Shown here: in pieces, positions 1 through 6,302 of the stretch
Numbering within the stretch: position 1 is the first letter of the stretch
How the letters are laid out: each line of letters starts with the position of its first letter
Origin: AC-32 sp035473395
Lineage (GTDB): Bacteria; Actinomycetota; Thermoleophilia; Gaiellales; Gaiellaceae
Length of the DNA stretch: 13,443 nt
Assembly: GCA_035473395.1 (NCBI GenBank)
Contig: DATIOF010000143.1
Span: 1-13,443, forward strand
Direction of reading: 5' to 3'
Notes under the pieces: model-generated
Seen by the model: only the letters and a program-made list of their open reading frames with translations
The model's database searches: none
Told to the model about the DNA's origin: nothing
Made by a program: the position numbers and the translations under genes

Positions 1-510
1 GCGGTTGACGACCACCAGCTCCGCCGCCCGCACGACATCGGCGGGGATCGGCCGCGCCGGCGCCGCGTTGAAGAAGAAGCGGTCGGCGCTCTCCGCGGCC
101 GAGAGGACCGTCTCGTCCGAGACCTCGAGCTGCGACAGCACGTTGCCGCCGGCCTCGACGCGACCGACCTGCGCGTTCGCCCCCGGCGCGACCACGATCA
201 CGTTCTCGCCCGCGGCGTCGACGAGAATCACCGCTACGCCGGTCGAGTCGCCCTGTCCGAACTCGAGCTCGACCCCGGCGTCGCGCAGCCCGGCGAGCGC
301 CTCGTCGGCGAACGCATCCGCGCCGACCGCGCCGACGAAGCGCACGTGTGCCCCGAGCCGCGCCGCCGCGACGGCCTGGTTCGCCCCCTTGCCGCCCGGG
401 TAGCGGGCGAACGTCGCGTCGGTCAGCGTCTCCCCCACCCGCGGTAAGCGCTCGCTGCGCACGACCAGGTCGAGGTTGACCGAGCCGACGACAGTGAGCT
501 CAGGCGGCAA
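1..510 (-). CDS. rbsK: Ribokinase / PfkB-family sugar kinase, N-terminal 170 residues (runs off left edge)
   Basis: The frame is open for 170 codons and leaves the window before the catalytic Asp region, so only the N-terminal half is seen. It opens with a TVVGSVNLDLVVR strand, followed by the PfkB signature PGGKGANQAVAAARLG at about residues 38-53, the sugar-binding Gly-Gly-Lys-Gly loop. About residues 96-119 read STGVAVILVD...GENVIVVAPGAN, which is typical of ribokinases rather than fructokinases or adenosine kinases. Ribokinases phosphorylate D-ribose at O5 with ATP in the cytoplasm. I chose TTG at 510 because no ATG or GTG precedes the conserved strand in frame. That start overlaps the stop of the upstream gene by 11 nt, so translation is probably coupled. 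No Shine-Dalgarno sequence is evident. The substrate is inferred from motifs, and another PfkB sugar kinase is possible. Confidence 0.85.
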   Translation of the reverse strand, partial: MPPELTVVGSVNLDLVVRSERLPRVGETLTDATFARYPGGKGANQAVAAARLGAHVRFVGAVGADAFADEALAGLRDAGVELEFGQGDSTGVAVILVDAAGENVIVVAPGANAQVGRVEAGGNVLSQLEVSDETVLSAAESADRFFFNAAPARPIPADVVRAAELVVVNR

Positions 511-1054
511 GCGCGCGCAGGTCGTCCACGGCCCGGCCGAGCAGGTTCTCCCGCAGGTCGAAGAGCCCGGCCCAGAGCGAGGAGCGATCCGGCGCCAGGC
601 GAATGCGCGCGGCGTCGTCGAGGCCGGCCAGCGCGCGCAGGAAGACCGCGAGCTCGAGGTAGGCCTGCGCGACCCGCACCGACGAGCAGCGCACGCCTGC
701 GCGATGGAGCACCGGCGCCCACTCGATCAGCTCGGCCGCACCGGGCGCGCCGTACCAGGAGTGACCCTCGGCGCGCTCTGGCTCGAGCTCGAGCAGGTAC
801 CGCCCGAGCGGCCGCTCCAGGCCGGAGAGCGCGGTCTCCGCCCGGTCGGCCGCGCGGCGCAGCGCTGCCTGCCGCCCGCCGGGCGTCGACGGAGCGGCGT
901 CGCCGCGGCCCCAGCGCTCCAGCAGCCGGCAGAAGGCGAGCGAGGCGACGGAGGCCGCGTTCAGCTGGCGGATCAGGCGGTCGGCGGTGTCGGGCTCGGC
1001 CGCGTGATCGATCAACACGTCCGCCCAGCCGGGCTCGGCTCTGAGTGTGCTCAT
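500..1054 (-). CDS. Unknown 184-residue, probably helical cytoplasmic protein
   Basis: I do not recognise this protein. It is rich in Ala, Leu, Arg and Glu, has no signal peptide or clear membrane segment, and reads as mostly alpha-helical. A Trp/Tyr-containing stretch (SWYGAPGAAELIEW, about residues 98-111) and a C-terminal DLRENLLGRAVDDLRAL helix are its most distinctive parts. The ATG at 1054 overlaps the stop of the RNase J gene in an ATGA junction. Its own stop lies inside the start of the ribokinase gene. It is therefore the middle gene of a tightly coupled rnj-orf-kinase operon. Codon use matches its neighbours, which supports a real gene. The position suggests co-expression with RNase J, but no function can be assigned. 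Confidence 0.8.
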   Translation of the reverse strand: MSTLRAEPGWADVLIDHAAEPDTADRLIRQLNAASVASLAFCRLLERWGRGDAAPSTPGGRQAALRRAADRAETALSGLERPLGRYLLELEPERAEGHSWYGAPGAAELIEWAPVLHRAGVRCSSVRVAQAYLELAVFLRALAGLDDAARIRLAPDRSSLWAGLFDLRENLLGRAVDDLRALAA

Positions 1055-2709
1055 ACCTCGACCACCACCGGCAGGATCATCGGCCGCCGCTTGGTGCGGT
1101 CGTAGATCAGCTGGCCGAGCCCGTCGTGCAGGTGCTCCTGTAGCAGCTTGATCTCCCTGACGTTGTCCTTCACGAGCTCGTCCAGTACCCGCTGGGCCTC
1201 TTCGCGCATCTCCTCGAGCAGCGGCTCGCCCGGCTCGGCGAACCCGCGGGCGATCAGCTCGGGCTTGCCGGCAACCGAGCCGTTGCTGGCGCCGAGGGTG
1301 GCGACGATGATCAGCACGCCGTCCTCGGACAGGTGCCGCCGGTCGCGCAGCGCCACGTCCTGCACGTCCCCGACGCCCAGCCCGTCGACGAAGGTGACGC
1401 CGGCCTCGATCTGCCCGGTCAGGTAGGCGCCGGACTCGTCGAGCTCGATCACGGAGCCGTTCTCGGCGAGCACGATCCGGTTCTCGGGGATGCCGCTCTC
1501 GACCGCCAGGCGCGCGTGCGCTGCCAGCATTCGGAACTCGCCGTGCACCGGCATGACCGACTTCGGCCGCACCAGGCCGAGCATCGTCCGCAGCTCCTCG
1601 GCGTGCCCGTGGCCCGAGACGTGCACGGGCGCGATCTCCTGGTGCAGCACCTCGGCTCCGTTCTTGGCGAGCTGGTTGATCGCGTCGTGGACCGCGAGCT
1701 CGTTCCCGGGGACCGGCTTGGCCGAGATGATCACGGTGTCGCCGGCCTCGACCTGGACGTCCCGGTGGTTGCCGTAGGCGATCCGCACGAGCGCCGAGAG
1801 CGGCTCGCCCTGGCTGCCGGTGCAGAGGATCAGTACGTCGCCCCGCGGGTAGTCGTCCAGCTCCTTCGGCTGGATCAGCGCCTCGTCGGGGACGTCGATG
1901 TAGCCGAGGTTCCGGGCAATGTTGATGTTCTTGCGCATCGAGCGCCCGACCACGCAGACCTTGCGACCGGCCTCGATCGCCACGTCGGCGGCCTGCTGCA
2001 TGCGGTGGACGTTCGAGGCGAAGGAGGCAACCAGGATTCGGCCGGTGCGCGGCGGGATCAGCTGGCGGAAGGCCTCGCCGACTAGCCGCTCAGAGCCGGT
2101 CACGCCCGGGCGCTCGGCGTTCGTCGAGTCGCCGAGGAAGAGGTCGACTCCGCGGTTGCCGAGCTCGGCCAGGCGTCCGACGTCGGTGCGCAGGCCGTCG
2201 ACAGGCGTGTGGTCGAGCTTGTAGTCGCCGGTGTGCAGGATCCGGCCGCCGGGCGTGTCGAGCACGATCGCCACAGCGTCCGGAATCGAGTGAGCGACGC
2301 GGATGAACTCCGCCGTGAACGGCCCGAGCTGGACGGGCTCGCCTTCCGGATCGGCCTCGCGCAGCTCCGTGGAGCGCAGCAGGCCGTGCTCGTCGAGCTT
2401 GGACTTGACGAGGCCGAGCGTCAGCCGGGTTGCCCAGACCTCCTGGACGCGCGCCTCTCGCAGCAGGTAGGGCAGGGCGCCGACGTGGTCCTCGTGACCG
2501 TGGGTCAGCAGCACCGCGCGCACCGGCTTGTCGCGGTCGACCAGGTACGAGAAGTCGGGCAGGATCAGATCGACGCCGAGGTGCTCGTCGCGCGGAAACG
2601 CGAGCCCCGCGTCGATCACGACCGCCTCGCCGTCGGCCTCGATCACGGTCATGTTCTTGCCCACCTCGCCGAGGCCGCCGAGCGGGATGATCTTGGTGCT
2701 TCCAGGCAT
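1051..2709 (-). CDS. rnj: Ribonuclease J (metallo-beta-lactamase / beta-CASP RNase)
   Basis: RNase J is a cytoplasmic zinc-dependent endo- and 5'-to-3' exoribonuclease that matures rRNA and degrades mRNA. The N-terminus has the family motif IIPLGGLGEVGKNMTVIE. The catalytic metal motif THGHEDH follows, with His70, His72, Asp74 and His75 counted from the ATG at 2709. Other ligand motifs are VAHSIPD (about 139-145) and HTGDYKLD (about 159-166). The beta-CASP region includes CTGSQGEP and VSGHGH, and VMPVHGE lies near the end of the catalytic core. The length is 552 aa, normal for the family. I prefer ATG 2709 over the in-frame ATG 2730 because a TACACT -10 box lies exactly 6 nt before it, as in leaderless genes, and neither start has a good Shine-Dalgarno sequence. 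The stop overlaps the next gene (ATGA). Proximity to dapA recalls the dapA-rnj pair of other actinobacteria. Confidence 0.95.
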   Translation of the reverse strand: MPGSTKIIPLGGLGEVGKNMTVIEADGEAVVIDAGLAFPRDEHLGVDLILPDFSYLVDRDKPVRAVLLTHGHEDHVGALPYLLREARVQEVWATRLTLGLVKSKLDEHGLLRSTELREADPEGEPVQLGPFTAEFIRVAHSIPDAVAIVLDTPGGRILHTGDYKLDHTPVDGLRTDVGRLAELGNRGVDLFLGDSTNAERPGVTGSERLVGEAFRQLIPPRTGRILVASFASNVHRMQQAADVAIEAGRKVCVVGRSMRKNINIARNLGYIDVPDEALIQPKELDDYPRGDVLILCTGSQGEPLSALVRIAYGNHRDVQVEAGDTVIISAKPVPGNELAVHDAINQLAKNGAEVLHQEIAPVHVSGHGHAEELRTMLGLVRPKSVMPVHGEFRMLAAHARLAVESGIPENRIVLAENGSVIELDESGAYLTGQIEAGVTFVDGLGVGDVQDVALRDRRHLSEDGVLIIVATLGASNGSVAGKPELIARGFAEPGEPLLEEMREEAQRVLDELVKDNVREIKLLQEHLHDGLGQLIYDRTKRRPMILPVVVEV

Positions 2710-2715
2710 CGGCCC

Positions 2716-2721
2716 AGTGTA
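2716..2721 (-). promoter_or_regulatory. -10 box of the leaderless rnj promoter
   Basis: Read on the minus strand this is TACACT, matching TANNNT, followed by 6 nt (GGGCCG) and then the ATG at 2709. That spacing puts transcription start at or next to the start codon. No convincing -35 is visible. The promoter shares the 42-bp gap with the divergent plus-strand gene. Confidence 0.55.
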
Positions 2722-2751
2722 GGACAGCATGGAGGTCTAACGGGTTGCCGC

Positions 2752-4659
2752 GTGGAACCCGATACACCCGTGGTGCGGCTATCCGTCCTTGCGTACGCGA
2801 CCGTCGCGGCCGGTCTCGGTGTCACCGTGGCCGGCGCGTTCGCGGCTGCCGGCCGTCCGTTGACGGCCCTCGCGCTGTTCGGCGCCGCCGCGCTGGCCGC
2901 CGAGCTGCTGGAGGAGCCGGAGAGCGCGCGCATCCGCGAGCCCGTCGGGCCGGGCGTCTTCCGTGTCGCCTCGGGCGTCGACCTGGCCGCCGTGATCGTG
3001 CTCGGCCCCTGGCGTGGAGCGCTCGTCGCCGGCTCGGCCGCGCTGCTCGCACGAGTCGTGCGCGGCTCGTGGCGGCACGCAGCGTTCGAGGCGTCGGCCT
3101 TTGCGCTCGCTTCTGTGGCCGCCGGGTACGCCTTCGCCCTCGGCGGCGGCCACGCCGGGCACCTGAAGCTGCCGGACGACCTCGTCCCGCTGGCAGTGCT
3201 GGCGCTCGTCTACCTGCTTGTCTCGCGCCTGCTGCTCCAGGTCGTCGGCGGGCTTGAGGTGCTGCAGCCCGACTTCGCCGCCGCGGCCGCCGAAGCGGGA
3301 CTCGGCGCGATTCTGGCGCTGTTTGCCCTCAATCACCCGTGGAACGTGATCGCGGTCGTGCCGGTCGCCCTCGCCGTCAACCAGGCGCACGCGCGCGTCC
3401 GCCGCTCGCGGCAGGAGACCCTGCACGCCCTCGAGACCTTCGCCAACATCGTGGACGAGCGCGACCCGTGGACCTATCGCCACTCGGTCCGCGTCGCCGG
3501 CTACGTCGACTCGCTCGCCCGCGCGCTCGGGCTCCCCTACTCCGACATCGACAGGCTGCGCTGGGCCGCGCGCCTGCACGACTTGGGCAAGGTGGCGGTC
3601 GACGCGTCCGTCCTCAGCAAGCCCGGCAAGCTGCGGCCAAACGAATGGAGCACGGTCTGGCGCGCGCCGCGACTCTCGGCCCGGCTGCTGCGGCGGTTCG
3701 AGGTGTCAGCGGCCGAGGCACGCGCGGTCGAGTACCACCGCGAGCGCTACGACGGCCGCGGCTACTACGGGATCCCTTCCGCCGACCAGCCGCTCGCCGC
3801 GCACTTCCTCGTCGTCGCCGACAGCTTCGACGCGATGACGAGCGACCGTCCCTACCGCGCCGGCCTAAGCACCGAGGAGGCGCTCGCCGAGATCGAGCGC
3901 AACATCGGCACGCAGTTCCACCCGACCGTCGCGAAGGCGTTCGTCGCGCTGCAGCGCGGCGAGGATCCCTTCGCCGTTCTCACGCCGGAGGAGCGCGAGG
4001 AGATTCGCGGCGCCTCGACTCCCTATCGCGTCCCTGATATCCGGGGCGCGCGCCGCCTACGGGAGCGGCCCGAGCTCATCGCGCTCGCCGGCGTGATCGC
4101 GGCTCTCGGCGGCGTCGGGCTCAACCAGCTCTGGCTCGTAGCCGCCGGAGTCGCGGCAGCCGCGGGCGGCTTCGTGCTTCAGGTCTGGGTCCGGCTGCGA
4201 GCGAACCGGCTCGCGCGTGCGTTGGCGGACGCGCTCGCGGCCGGGGAGCGTCCTCGTGTCTTCGAGGCACTCGACCGGCTGCTACGCGAGACGACCCGCA
4301 GCGACTGGGTCGCGCTCGTCCAGTGGCAGGAGGACGGGCTCGGCGGCGAGATCGAGCTCGCGCGCGGCGAGGGGCCGGCCGAGATCGCGCTGATGAGCTG
4401 GCTGGTGCGCGAGGCCGAGTCGCGGGACGACCTGCTGGTCACCGCGGCCCACGAGCTCGGCGGCGACGGCGCCTACGTCGCCCTGCCGCTGCGCCGCGAG
4501 AACAGCGCCCTGACCGGCTTCCTCGTCCTGCACACCCCGAGCGCGCTGCAGCGGCACGTCGCGACGGCGCTCAACTCGTCGCTCGATGCAATCGGCCTGG
4601 CGCTCGCCCCACGGCCCGCCGAGGCCGAGCCGTCGGCGATGACCGCCGCGACCGGCTGA
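2752..4659 (+). CDS. Membrane HD-GYP-like protein with divergent metal site and C-terminal GAF-like region
   Basis: Predicted length is 635 aa. Residues about 8-212 hold several hydrophobic segments (roughly 10-35, 37-52, 75-100, 113-131, 144-163, 180-212), an integral-membrane sensor-like region. About 225-400 form an HD-GYP-type phosphohydrolase domain: DPWTYRHSVRVAGY (His244), LHDLGK (His276-Asp277), YHRERYDGRGYYG (His329 onward), VADSFDAMTSDRPYR (Asp357). Two more membrane segments (441-477) precede a C-terminal region that resembles a GAF domain (about 485-620). Canonical HD-GYP proteins hydrolyse cyclic di-GMP. Here the usual HP histidine is Ala305, the second His of HHE is Arg330, and the Pro of GYP is Tyr339, so activity may be altered or lost. 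GTG 2752 is the first start after the divergent rnj gene. GTG 2770 and 2773 are alternatives. A GGAGG at 2731-2735 is rather far away. It converges with dapA, leaving one base between the stops. Confidence 0.85.
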   Translation: MEPDTPVVRLSVLAYATVAAGLGVTVAGAFAAAGRPLTALALFGAAALAAELLEEPESARIREPVGPGVFRVASGVDLAAVIVLGPWRGALVAGSAALLARVVRGSWRHAAFEASAFALASVAAGYAFALGGGHAGHLKLPDDLVPLAVLALVYLLVSRLLLQVVGGLEVLQPDFAAAAAEAGLGAILALFALNHPWNVIAVVPVALAVNQAHARVRRSRQETLHALETFANIVDERDPWTYRHSVRVAGYVDSLARALGLPYSDIDRLRWAARLHDLGKVAVDASVLSKPGKLRPNEWSTVWRAPRLSARLLRRFEVSAAEARAVEYHRERYDGRGYYGIPSADQPLAAHFLVVADSFDAMTSDRPYRAGLSTEEALAEIERNIGTQFHPTVAKAFVALQRGEDPFAVLTPEEREEIRGASTPYRVPDIRGARRLRERPELIALAGVIAALGGVGLNQLWLVAAGVAAAAGGFVLQVWVRLRANRLARALADALAAGERPRVFEALDRLLRETTRSDWVALVQWQEDGLGGEIELARGEGPAEIALMSWLVREAESRDDLLVTAAHELGGDGAYVALPLRRENSALTGFLVLHTPSALQRHVATALNSSLDAIGLALAPRPAEAEPSAMTAATG

Positions 4660-4660
4660 G

Positions 4661-5539
4661 CTAGGCGACGCGCTCGAGCAGCCGCAGGCGCTCGAGGCAG
4701 TCGCGTATCTGCGCGACCTCGTCCTCGCTCGCCTCGACGAGCGGCAGCCGCACGCCGCCGACGTCGTGGCCGAGCAGGTTGAGCGCAGCCTTGATCTGGA
4801 TCGGCCCGGTCACGACGCCGATCAGCTCGTATGCGGCCGCGAGGTCGTCGTCCAGCAGCCGAGCAGCCTCGACATCGCCCGCGCGGAAGCGCTGGACCAT
4901 CTCCTTGACCTGCGGCCCGACCACGTGCGTGTGCACGCAGACGCCGCCGAGCCCGCCGAGCTCGACGAACGGCAGCACCAGGTTGTCGTCACCCGCGTAG
5001 AGATCGAGCCCGAGCTCGACGATGTGCCGCGCCTGGTCGAGGTCGGCGTTCGACTGCTTCACTGCCTTCACGTTCTCGATCCGCGCGAGCTCGGTCATCG
5101 TCTCCGGCTCGATGTTGATCACGCAGCGGCCGGGGATGTTGTAGGCGACCACCGGCAGCTCGGTGGCGGCGGCGACGGCCTCGAAATGCGCGACGATCCC
5201 CCGCTGCGGTGGCTTGTTGTAGTAGGGCGTGACCACGAGCACCGCGTGCGCGCCCGCCTCCTGCGCCTGCCGGGTCAGGTGGATCGAGTGCTCGGTCGAG
5301 TTCGTGCCAGTCCCGGCGACCACGGCCGCGCGGTCGCCGATCGCCTCGAGCGCCGCCCGGATCAGGCCGGTGCGCTCGTCGTCGGAAAGTGTCGAGGCCT
5401 CGCCCGTGGTGCCGTTGACGACCACGCCGTCCGAGCCGTTGTCGACGAGAAACGCGCAGAGCTCGGCGTAGCGGTCGTAATCCACGGCCCCCGCGGCGTC
5501 GAACGGCGTCACGGTCGCGGTCAGGATCTCGCCGAGCAC
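4661..5539 (-). CDS. dapA: 4-hydroxy-tetrahydrodipicolinate synthase
   Basis: DapA condenses pyruvate with L-aspartate-4-semialdehyde, the first committed step to diaminopimelate and lysine. The 292-aa protein keeps the active-site residues at the E. coli positions: Thr44-Thr45 in NGTTGE, Tyr133 and Arg138 in YNIPGR, and the Schiff-base lysine Lys161 in AVKQ. TPYYNKP (105-111) is also typical. The sequence after the lysine, QSNADLD, differs from the common EASGD and may simply be lineage variation. GTG 5539 is the only sensible start: an in-frame stop lies just upstream and a TAGAAT -10 box ends 6 nt before it, indicating a leaderless mRNA. It lies downstream of dapB on the same strand but is separated by 157 nt with its own promoter and repeat array. 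Its 3' end abuts the convergent HD-GYP-like gene. Confidence 0.96.
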   Translation of the reverse strand: MLGEILTATVTPFDAAGAVDYDRYAELCAFLVDNGSDGVVVNGTTGEASTLSDDERTGLIRAALEAIGDRAAVVAGTGTNSTEHSIHLTRQAQEAGAHAVLVVTPYYNKPPQRGIVAHFEAVAAATELPVVAYNIPGRCVINIEPETMTELARIENVKAVKQSNADLDQARHIVELGLDLYAGDDNLVLPFVELGGLGGVCVHTHVVGPQVKEMVQRFRAGDVEAARLLDDDLAAAYELIGVVTGPIQIKAALNLLGHDVGGVRLPLVEASEDEVAQIRDCLERLRLLERVA

Positions 5540-5545
5540 GCAGCC

Positions 5546-5551
5546 ATTCTA
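5546..5551 (-). promoter_or_regulatory. -10 box of the leaderless dapA promoter
   Basis: The minus strand reads TAGAAT, then 6 nt (GGCTGC), then the GTG start at 5539. A TAG in frame upstream rules out a longer dapA, and there is no Shine-Dalgarno sequence. Both facts support a leaderless transcript beginning at the start codon. Confidence 0.6.
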
Positions 5552-5591
5552 CGCCGCGCCGGCTGCGACCCCTGCGCCCGAGCGCCCAACC

Positions 5592-5608
5592 TCCCCTAGG
5601 GGATCCCC
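5592..5608. repeat. Two overlapping perfect palindromes upstream of dapA
   Basis: TCCCCTAGGGGA (5592-5603) is a perfect 12-bp palindrome. GGGGATCCCC (5599-5608) is a perfect 10-bp palindrome that shares its first five bases with the end of the 12-bp one. They lie about 53-69 bp upstream of the inferred dapA transcription start, a position suitable for a regulator site. The function is unknown. Confidence 0.5.
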
Positions 5609-5640
5609 GGTGACCCCTGGTGGGACCGTAGCGGTCGCGG

Positions 5641-5684
5641 TGTGAGGTGTCTGTGACGCGCGTGTGACGGATCTGTGCCGACGC
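5641..5684 (-). promoter_or_regulatory. Four-unit 11-bp-phased TCACA array (candidate OmpR/PhoP-type binding site)
   Basis: On the plus strand TGTG recurs at 5641, 5652, 5663 and 5674, exactly every 11 bp. The first three units are TGTGA and the last is TGTGC. On the minus strand the units read GGCACAG, GTCACAC, GTCACAG and CTCACAC. OmpR/PhoB-family regulators bind head-to-tail heptamers at 11-bp spacing, and M. tuberculosis PhoP prefers TCACAGC-like repeats. The array is 102-145 bp upstream of the inferred dapA start and just after the dapB stop. Periodicity is seen directly; the regulator assignment is inference. Confidence 0.55.
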
Positions 5685-5698
5685 CTCCGGCAGGCGTC
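5680..5698 (-). terminator. Hairpin at the dapB stop codon, possible terminator
   Basis: GACGCCT (5680-5686) and AGGCGTC (5692-5698) form a perfect 7-bp stem with a 5-nt loop. The stem overlaps the last base pairs of the dapB stop codon. No T-tract follows, which is common for actinobacterial hairpins. It could end or process the M16-dapB transcript before the separate dapA promoter. Confidence 0.5.
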
Positions 5699-6302
5699 AA
5701 TCGAGCAGCGAGTCCAGGCCGACGGTCAGGCCGGGCGGCAACGAGCCGAGCCGCTCCAGCGCGAGCAGCACCCCGGGCACGTAGGCCTCGCGCGAGAACG
5801 CGTCATGGCGGATCGTCAGCAACTGCCCGTCGCCGCCGAACAGCACCTCCTGGTGCGCGACGAGCCCGGGCAACCGGACCGAGTGCACGGGCACGCCGCC
5901 GAGCGCCTCGGAGGTAGCCCGCGCCGTCCCCGAAGGCGCGTCCTTCTTGCCCTCGCCGTGCAGCTCGACGATCTCCGCCCGCGGCAGGTGGCGTGCCGCC
6001 TCGGCCGCCAGCCGCATCATCAGCACCGCGCCGAGCGCGAAGTTCGGCACCACCAGCAACGGGAGCCCGCGCTCCGACGCCCGCGCCCCGGCCGCCGCCG
6101 GGTCCCAGCCGCTCGTGCCGACCACGCACGGCACACCCTGCTGGAGCGCGGCCTGGACGTTCGCCTCGACGACGTCGGGAGCCGTGAAGTCGACCATTGC
6201 CTCAGCCTCGTCGAGCTCGACCAGCTCGTGCCCGGCCGCCTCGAGCGCCGGCGCGAGCACCGAGCCGACCTTGCCGCCGCGACCGAAGAGGGCGACCTTC
6301 AC
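5697..6302 (-). CDS. dapB: 4-hydroxy-tetrahydrodipicolinate reductase, compact form
   Basis: DapB reduces the DapA product with NAD(P)H in lysine/diaminopimelate synthesis. Visible motifs are the dinucleotide loop GRGGKVG (7-13), MVDFTAPD (36-43), VVGTSGW (60-66), NFALGAVLMM (87-96), the catalytic block ELHGEGKKDAPSGTA (113-127), LVAHQEVLF (147-155) and RHDAFSREAYVPGVLLA (165-181). At 201 aa it is short; M. tuberculosis DapB is about 245 aa. Shortening falls between the first strand and VDFT and again after the SGTA helix. The usual paired HH is His115-Gly116, while the general-acid His115 and Lys119 remain. The GTG start at 6302 overlaps the M16 peptidase stop (GTGA), so the two are coupled. 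The C-terminus VGLDSLLD matches family ends, so I read it as complete rather than truncated. Confidence 0.93.
   Translation of the reverse strand: MKVALFGRGGKVGSVLAPALEAAGHELVELDEAEAMVDFTAPDVVEANVQAALQQGVPCVVGTSGWDPAAAGARASERGLPLLVVPNFALGAVLMMRLAAEAARHLPRAEIVELHGEGKKDAPSGTARATSEALGGVPVHSVRLPGLVAHQEVLFGGDGQLLTIRHDAFSREAYVPGVLLALERLGSLPPGLTVGLDSLLD

Noticed and set aside
2209..2751. N-terminal extension of the HD-GYP-like gene back to 2209
   Set aside because: This stretch is antisense to conserved RNase J coding sequence, and the hydrophobic sensor region begins only after GTG 2752.
5545..5547. ATG at 5547 as the dapA start
   Set aside because: It is out of frame with dapA, and an in-frame stop lies between it and any upstream start.
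5540..5696. CRISPR-like short repeat array or tRNA in the dapB-dapA gap
   Set aside because: The repeated unit is a 5-6 base core at 11-bp steps without spacers of CRISPR size, and no cloverleaf can be drawn.
5697..6302. dapB as a truncated pseudogene
   Set aside because: The N-terminal loop, catalytic block and C-terminal motif are all present in one frame. The shortening is in two internal loops, not at an end.
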